10,251 nt of DNA from Dehalococcoidia bacterium. GTDB taxonomy: Bacteria > Chloroflexota > Dehalococcoidia > SM23-28-2 > RBG-16-64-32. The translations under genes were made by a program, and so were the position numbers. The DNA is taken from NCBI GenBank assembly GCA_030690405.1, contig JAUYGU010000054.1, positions 1-10,251 of the forward strand, read 5' to 3'. Shown in pieces: positions 6,729 to 10,251 of this stretch. Under the pieces are notes generated by a model. It saw only the letters and a list, made by a program, of their open reading frames with translations. It was not told the origin of the DNA and searched no databases. Position 1 is the first letter of the stretch, and each line of letters opens with the position of its first letter.

Positions 6729-6757
6729 ATGGTAAGCGTGGACGGCGGCCCGGTCAA
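6729..6757 (-). promoter_or_regulatory. Candidate promoter of the C26 hydrolase, possibly leaderless
   Basis: On the minus strand TTGACC (6757-6752, 5 of 6) is separated by exactly 17 bp from TACCAT (6734-6729, 4 of 6). The start of transcription would fall near 6722, 3-4 nt before the ATG at 6718, and no Shine-Dalgarno sequence is present. This supports ATG 6718 over TTG 6757, which lies in the -35 itself. Confidence 0.4.
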
Positions 6758-6799
6758 ACCGGGACGCTGCCCCGATAGCCCCGCCGCCGGGCGCGGACG

Positions 6800-7234
6800 C
6801 TAGGCAGCCTTCGCCAGCGCCTCCGCCGTCGCCGTCCGCTCCTGCAGCGCCGCGATGAACGCCTCCGGGTCCTCCAGCGAAACGATCAGCCGCTCGCAAG
6901 GCACCGGCACCAGCATCCGCATCCGCTGCCGCTCCTTGAAGCGCACCTCCACCGCGTTCTCGTATGCGCCGACGAACGCGACCATTCCGCGGAAGTCCAC
7001 CCGCGGGCCGATGCCGGCCCACAGCGGCCAGTGCGTTGGCGCCACCGTCTCCACCGCCTCCAGCGGGAACCGGTAGTCGAACAGCGGACCGAAGCAGACG
7101 CGCAACTCCCGCTCGCCCACCTGGACGAACGCCCGCTCCTGCGTCACCCCGAACGGGATCAGCAGCGGCAACCAGCGGCCCTTGATCAGGACCGGGAACC
7201 TCTTCGGCCTGGCGTGCTTGATGAATTCAGGCAT
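6800..7234 (-). CDS. Small bacterial-PH-like protein, function unknown
   Basis: This is a 144-residue protein without signal peptide or clear membrane helix. The start is ATG 7234, chosen because GGGAGG lies 5 nt upstream; a longer in-frame reading to 7312 runs into the palindrome at 7300-7348. The core (about 30-130) has a series of predicted beta strands (AFVQVGERELRVCFGP; YRFPLEAVETV), a conserved-looking HWPLWAGIG turn at 68-76, further strands (GMVAFVGAYENAVEVRF) and a final SLEDPEAFIAAL helix at 119-130. This order resembles bacterial PH-domain proteins annotated as hypothetical, in which the strand block ends with a DDPEGF-type helix; that assignment is from pattern memory. It lies 138 bp downstream of the ABC-2 permease and 81 bp upstream of the C26 hydrolase. 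Its role is unknown. Confidence 0.8.
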   Translation of the reverse strand: MPEFIKHARPKRFPVLIKGRWLPLLIPFGVTQERAFVQVGERELRVCFGPLFDYRFPLEAVETVAPTHWPLWAGIGPRVDFRGMVAFVGAYENAVEVRFKERQRMRMLVPVPCERLIVSLEDPEAFIAALQERTATAEALAKAA

Positions 7235-7299
7235 GACGACCTCCCTCGAGGTGGCCATTCGACCGCCCTCACTGCCAGCATAGGCGGTTCCCGGCGCCC

Positions 7300-7348
7300 C
7301 GCTTAGGGCCACTCGGCCCGCTGTCGCGGGTACCGTCGGCCCTAAGCG
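7300..7348. repeat. Long nested palindrome between permease and PH-like gene
   Basis: CGCTTAGGGCC (7300-7310) and GGCCCTAAGCG (7338-7348) form a perfect 11-bp inverted repeat. Nested inside is a second stem, CCCGC (7317-7321) with GCGGG (7326-7330), extended by CGG/CCG around a small bulge. The result is a stable, mostly double-stranded 49-nt hairpin on either strand. No U-run follows on the minus strand. It may be a REP-like element, a processing or attenuation hairpin, or a weak terminator for the exporter operon. Confidence 0.55.
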
Positions 7349-7372
7349 CGCGGCCGCGGCCGGCGCCCGCCT

Positions 7373-8173
7373 CTACTTGACCAGCCGCCTCCGCATCGAA
7401 TACAGGGCGATGACATAGAACGCCGCCGCCACAACCACCATCCACACGACGTCCCCCAGGTGGCTCCACCCCAGGTCGCCGGAGGTCAGCGCCCGGTACA
7501 CCTTCACGGCGTGCGTCGCCGGCAGCCACCAGGCGACCGTCTGCGCCCACTCCGGCAGCCGCTCCACCGGGAAGAACACGCCGGCCAGCCAGAACATCGG
7601 CGTGATGAACACCGCGAAGAAGTAGTTCAGTGAGCTGATGGACCACGCCACCGAGGTGTACGACAGCGATATGCTGGCGAACATGATCCCCGGTATCACC
7701 GCCGCCGGCAGCACCAGCAACGCCAGCGGGGAGTCCACGAGCCCCCAGGCGCTGATGACCACCAGGATGTACGCGGTGGAGATGAGGGCGCGGGTGGCGC
7801 CCCACAGGATCTCGCCGGTGATCACGTCCTCGATGCTTACGGGCGTGGCGACGATCGCGTCGAACGTCCGCTGGTTCTCCATGCGGAAGAAGGAACCCCA
7901 GCCGCACTCGGCGGAGGCGGACCACATCGGCCACACGGCGAGCAGCCCGGGCGCGATGAACTCGATGTAGCTCTGGCCGCTTTCCAGCTCCACGAGGCCG
8001 CCCAGCCCCACGCCCAGCGCGAACAGCGTGATCAGAGGCTCCACCAGCGGCCAGATCAGCTCCGACTTCCAGAGCTGAAGGTAGACGTCCCGGTGGCGCT
8101 GCCACACCCGCAAGGCGCGCAGGGAGACGTCCGGCCGGTTGATGGCGCGGCGGCGCAGGGCTATCACGCTCAC
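7373..8173 (-). CDS. ABC-2 type exporter, membrane permease (NodJ/DrrB-like)
   Basis: This is the 266-residue membrane component of an ABC-2 exporter acting with the ATPase encoded just upstream. About six membrane helices are visible, near 40-62, 69-90, 127-146, 150-174, 181-203 and 240-259. The ABC-2 family block TPMFWLAGVFFP is at 191-202, and MENQRTFDAIVATPVS at 98-113 matches the cytoplasmic coupling region of NodJ-type permeases. The N-terminus has a basic amphipathic stretch before the first helix (ALRVWQRHRDVYLQLWKSEL). The start is GTG 8173, whose GTGA overlaps the TGA of the ATPase by 4 bp, so translation is coupled. The family exports lipo-oligosaccharides, drugs or polysaccharides. 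The cargo cannot be told from this sequence, and no biosynthetic genes lie beside it. Confidence 0.92.
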   Translation of the reverse strand: MSVIALRRRAINRPDVSLRALRVWQRHRDVYLQLWKSELIWPLVEPLITLFALGVGLGGLVELESGQSYIEFIAPGLLAVWPMWSASAECGWGSFFRMENQRTFDAIVATPVSIEDVITGEILWGATRALISTAYILVVISAWGLVDSPLALLVLPAAVIPGIMFASISLSYTSVAWSISSLNYFFAVFITPMFWLAGVFFPVERLPEWAQTVAWWLPATHAVKVYRALTSGDLGWSHLGDVVWMVVVAAAFYVIALYSMRRRLVK

Positions 8174-9090
8174 TCCGCCAGCCCCCTTCCCGTCAGGCGG
8201 AGGAACACGTCCTCCAGGTTCGCCTGCCGGTAGACGACGCGGGTCGTCTCCAGCTTCAGCTCCGCCGGGTCGAACCCGTTCTCCGAGAGGACGTAGACGT
8301 ACACGATGTCCTCCACCTCCTCCACGCTCACCCCCTCCACGCCGGCCAGACGCTCGACGATGGGCGCGCGGTCGCCCTCGCCCATGTGCAGCTCCACCAC
8401 CTGCCGGCCGGCGAACCGCTCGACCAGTTCAGCCGGCGTCCCTTCGGTGATGATCTTGCCCTGGAAGATGATGACGATCCGGTCGCACAGGTGGGCCGCC
8501 TCTTCCATGTAGTGGGTGGTTAGCAGCATCGTCACGCCCTGCGAGCGGAGGTAGCGCAGCTTCTGCCAGACAAGGTGCCGCGCCTGCGGGTCCAGCCCCG
8601 TCGTCGGCTCGTCCAGCACCAGTATCTTGGGCGCGTTGATCAGGCCGCGGGCCACCGTGAGACGCCGCTGCATACCGCTGGAGAGCGAGGCGATACGGTC
8701 GTTCGCGCGGTCGGAGAGCTGGAACAGGGCGAGCGACTCGTCGATCCGCTCCTCCACCAGGCTCGGCGGCAGGTCGAAGTAGCGGCCGTAGACGCGGAGG
8801 TTCTGCCGCACCGAGAGGTCGGGGTCCAGGTTATTGTCCTGCGGCACGACGCCCAGAGCCGCCTTGATGCGGCGCGGCTCCCGTCGCACGTCCATCCCGT
8901 CGACGGTGAGCTCGCCCGCCGTCAGGGGTGAGACGCAGGCGATCATCCGGATAGTGGTCGTCTTGCCGGCCCCGTTAGGCCCCAGGAAGCCGAAGCACTC
9001 CCCCGCCTGCACGGAGAAGGAGATGCCGTCCACAGCCGTGAACGTGCCGTAGCGTTTGACGATGTCGCGGGCGCGAATGATCTCGGACAT
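8170..9090 (-). CDS. ABC-2 type exporter, ATP-binding subunit (NodI/DrrA-like)
   Basis: This 306-residue ATPase powers the permease encoded immediately downstream. The motifs are complete: Walker A GPNGAGKTT at 37-45, Q-loop Gln84 in VVPQDNNLDP, signature LSSGMQRR at 136-143, Walker B ILVLDE at 156-161 with catalytic Glu161, D-loop TGLDPQ and H-loop His193 in LTTHYMEEA. The signature is LSSGM, where LSGGM is usual, which is a tolerated variant. After the nucleotide-binding domain, a C-terminal extension of about 80 residues (225-306) ending in NLEDVFLRLTGRGL is typical of NodI/DrrA-type exporters and probably contacts the permease or a substrate. The start is ATG 9090, fixed by the conserved IIRARDIVKRYG beginning; it has no strong Shine-Dalgarno. 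It is the first gene of the exporter operon, after a gap of about 490 bp. Confidence 0.95.
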   Translation of the reverse strand: MSEIIRARDIVKRYGTFTAVDGISFSVQAGECFGFLGPNGAGKTTTIRMIACVSPLTAGELTVDGMDVRREPRRIKAALGVVPQDNNLDPDLSVRQNLRVYGRYFDLPPSLVEERIDESLALFQLSDRANDRIASLSSGMQRRLTVARGLINAPKILVLDEPTTGLDPQARHLVWQKLRYLRSQGVTMLLTTHYMEEAAHLCDRIVIIFQGKIITEGTPAELVERFAGRQVVELHMGEGDRAPIVERLAGVEGVSVEEVEDIVYVYVLSENGFDPAELKLETTRVVYRQANLEDVFLRLTGRGLAE

Positions 9091-9125
9091 AGCGAAGCGT
9101 CGGACTGCTCATCGGGGCCCAACGT

Positions 9126-9134
9126 ATGTTATCA
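9126..9134 (-). promoter_or_regulatory. Candidate extended -10 promoter of the exporter operon
   Basis: The minus strand reads TGA-TAACAT, with a TGn extension and a 4-of-6 hexamer. Transcription would start near 9119, giving a leader of about 29 nt to the ATG at 9090. The -35 area has only TTTGCG. This is a modest match in the expected place. Confidence 0.35.
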
Positions 9135-9286
9135 GATGCCGTCCGGCGCGCAAAGCTGCCCGGTGTCCCGCGCGGGAGGCAGCGGCCGCCACTCCACCCC
9201 GGTCGGTAGGTCCCAACCTTCCGCCCCTGACGCTATCGCCTCAGACTCCATCGCTTCCGCATGGGGGCGTGCGTACGTGGCTTCCC

Positions 9287-9315
9287 GCTCATGGTGCGGT
9301 ACTCGTACCATGAGC
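9287..9315 (+). repeat. Palindromic repeat, copy A
   Basis: GCTCATGGT and ACCATGAGC are perfect 9-bp arms around an 11-nt loop (9296-9306, GCGGTACTCGT). On the plus strand it aligns without gaps to the minus strand of the copy at 9372-9408: 21 of 29 core bases are identical, and six of the eight differences are three compensating stem pairs. The core TGCGGTACTCGTA resembles the TGAGCTTGTCGAA core that I recall from palindromic intergenic repeats of several bacterial groups. Confidence 0.65.
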
Positions 9316-9371
9316 CGAGCGCGAACGCCGCATCCCGTCGCGCGGGCGGCGGCGCTGGCGGAACGCTGTGC

Positions 9372-9408
9372 CCCCGCTCGTCCTACGAGTGCCTCAGGAC
9401 GAGCGGGG
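9372..9408 (-). repeat. Palindromic repeat, copy B (opposite orientation to copy A)
   Basis: CCCCGCTCGTCCT and AGGACGAGCGGGG are perfect 13-bp arms around an 11-nt loop (9385-9395). Read on the minus strand the centre is TGAGGCACTCGTA, matching copy A at all but two positions. The stem is four bp longer than in copy A. Copies A and B are separated by 56 bp and point in opposite directions, so together they could also pair with each other. Confidence 0.7.
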
Positions 9409-9528
9409 AGACCCGTCATCACAACGGCAAGACAGATCGTCCGAGGCCGCGCTGTGGGTTCCAGGGAGAGACCTGCGGCGGGCGGGCGGGACGAACAACC
9501 TGGAGTGGAAAGTGGGCGCAACAATGAG

Positions 9529-9559
9529 AAAGGCCGGGCCGCTGCCGGCCCGGCCTTTT
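9529..9559 (-). terminator. Intrinsic terminator of the TPR gene (bidirectional shape)
   Basis: AAAGGCCGGGCC (9529-9540) and GGCCCGGCCTTT (9547-9558) form a perfect 12-bp stem with a 6-nt loop, about 20 nt after the TPR stop codon. On the minus strand the stem ends in UUU followed by CUCAUU. On the plus strand it ends in UUUU. It can therefore stop transcription in either direction. It is the strongest terminator in the window. Confidence 0.85.
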
Positions 9560-9579
9560 GGTCTCGCCGGTCTGCGGGG

Positions 9580-10251
9580 CTACTCTTCCTCCTCCGCCTC
9601 TCCCATCTCCTCCTCCTCCTCCACGGCCGGAGCGCCGCCGAACTTGTGTATCGTAACCTCCGCCTCGTCCGTGTCCGGACTGGTGTCCCAGTCTTCGCCC
9701 TCATCGGACTCATAGTAGGTCTCCTCCAGGGCGTCCTGCCGGATGAGGCGCTCTTTCAGGTACGGACGGAACGTCTCCGTGACCGTCGGTGGGAAGGAGA
9801 GCTTGCCGAGCTGGCTGGGGTGCTGGAACGTCTCGCGGATGAACACCTTGACGTCGGTCTCGTTTAGGCCGCTGATGGCAGCGACGTACTCGTTCCCGGC
9901 CTCCATCAGCTTGATCAGCCGCTGGCCCAGGCGGGGCTCCACCTCGCCGATGAACTCGTCGGCGCTGGTCTGGACGACAAGCGAGCCGTTGTCCCGGCGC
10001 AGGTCAACCTGGTCTCCGGCCGTCATCCGTGCCGCGATCTCCATGTTGGTCTTGAGCAGCGTGGTGACGCCGGTCTTGCCCATCTCCTCGATGAACATCT
10101 GCGGCGATAGCTTCTGCGTGGCCTGTCGCGGCGCGCCCTCCTCGCCCAGGGTGGCCAGACGCGAAAGGTTCTTGCGCGCGATTGAGTTGAGCGGGTCGAT
10201 CTCCAACCCCTTCTGGTAGGCTCCTCGCGCTTCCCCGTAGCGGCCGAGCTC
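9580..10251 (-). CDS. Tetratricopeptide-repeat protein with acidic tail (partial, N-terminus beyond right edge)
   Basis: The C-terminal 223 residues are visible and the frame stays open to the window edge. It begins inside a TPR motif: ELGRYGEARGAYQKG then LEIDPLNSIARKNLSRL, with the usual alternation of small and aromatic positions, so upstream TPR units are expected. A central region (visible residues about 75-140) reads as a small beta domain with GDQVDLRRDNGSLVVQ, EFIGEVEPRLGQRLIKLMEAG and NEYVAAI. Its order of strands and the charged helix recall HIRAN-type DNA-end-binding domains, but this is only a pattern resemblance. After about residue 180 it is strongly acidic (YYESDEGEDWDTSPDTDEAE) and it ends with a run of Glu (about 12 of the last 16). 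No signal peptide can be judged. A scaffold or partner-binding role is an inference. Confidence 0.85.
   Translation of the reverse strand, partial: ELGRYGEARGAYQKGLEIDPLNSIARKNLSRLATLGEEGAPRQATQKLSPQMFIEEMGKTGVTTLLKTNMEIAARMTAGDQVDLRRDNGSLVVQTSADEFIGEVEPRLGQRLIKLMEAGNEYVAAISGLNETDVKVFIRETFQHPSQLGKLSFPPTVTETFRPYLKERLIRQDALEETYYESDEGEDWDTSPDTDEAEVTIHKFGGAPAVEEEEEMGEAEEEE

Larger units (their letters stand above)
9091..9579. other. 489-bp gap with repeats and no confident gene
   Basis: The gap lies between the TPR gene and the exporter operon. It contains the TPR terminator (9529-9559), two copies of a palindromic repeat (9287-9315 and 9372-9408) and the candidate exporter promoter (9126-9134). 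A minus-strand frame from ATG 9311 to TGA 9132 would encode 59 residues with a protein-like end (GWDLPTGVEWRPLPPARDTG). Its start codon lies inside the first palindrome and has no ribosome binding site, so I do not call it a gene. Confidence 0.6.

Noticed and set aside
7349..7366. CGGCCGCGGCCG palindrome after the permease stop
   Set aside because: Simple GC-only sequence; self-complementarity of this kind is expected at high GC content.
7269..8105. Second minus-strand ORF of 278 codons overlapping the permease
   Set aside because: It is an out-of-frame shadow rich in Gly/Ala/Arg; the permease frame has clear membrane helices and the coupled GTGA start.
8673..8685. LSSGM signature in the ABC ATPase as a sign of inactivation
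   Set aside because: The second position varies among functional ABC proteins and all other catalytic motifs are intact.
9583..9635. Simple CTC/TCC repeat
   Set aside because: It encodes the Glu-rich tail of the TPR protein and needs no separate explanation.
9136..9867. Plus-strand ORF of 243 codons across the 9091-9579 gap
   Set aside because: It runs through the palindromes, the terminator and antisense to the TPR gene, and has no plausible ribosome binding site or motif.
1..10251. CRISPR arrays, tRNA or rRNA genes, insertion sequences
   Set aside because: No regularly spaced direct repeats, cloverleaf or T-loop signature, rRNA sequence or transposase motif was seen on either strand.

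Overview
The window is a GC-rich (roughly 65%) stretch of bacterial chromosome. All nine supported protein genes lie on the minus strand, so transcription runs from right to left. The housekeeping gyrA fixes it as chromosomal. Two tandem alpha/beta-hydrolase + class III cyclase fusions (the Rv1900c-type architecture), GTG starts and the general codon bias suggest a high-GC lineage such as Chloroflexota or Actinomycetota. Chloroflexota is my guess; nothing here proves it.

Layout in order of transcription. At the right edge is the C-terminal part of a TPR protein with an acidic tail (9580-10251), closed by a strong hairpin terminator. A gene-poor gap of about 490 bp follows (9091-9579). It holds two copies, in opposite orientation, of one palindromic repeat whose stems differ by compensating changes. 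Next is an ABC-2 exporter pair, ATPase then permease, with a 4-bp GTGA overlap (7373-9090). An unusual long palindrome (7300-7348) separates the permease from a small bacterial-PH-like protein (6800-7234). A PuuD-type peptidase C26 / class I glutamine-amidotransferase-like hydrolase comes next (6050-6718).

A 437-bp stretch without a recognisable gene (5613-6049) follows. It carries an extended -10 promoter, a possible 40-codon leader ORF and an inverted repeat upstream of the promoter. It leads into an unrecognised, lower-GC 165-residue protein (5115-5612). Then come the two hydrolase-cyclase fusions (3616-4962 and 2156-3523), and last gyrA (1-1934, running off the left edge), which has two small inverted repeats in its upstream region.

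The most interesting content is the cyclase pair. The two cyclase domains are about 73% identical by hand alignment and both keep the metal-binding Asp residues and the Lys/Asp pair expected of ATP cyclases. Both carry Gln where the transition-state Asn is expected. The N-terminal hydrolase domains have diverged: the downstream paralogue keeps a plausible Ser-Asp-His triad, while the upstream one has lost all three residues and looks like a dead hydrolase kept as a sensor or regulatory domain. Together they could be a two-input cAMP signalling module. The exporter pair is a clear operon. The remaining genes are separated by gaps of about 80 bp or more and several have their own candidate promoters.
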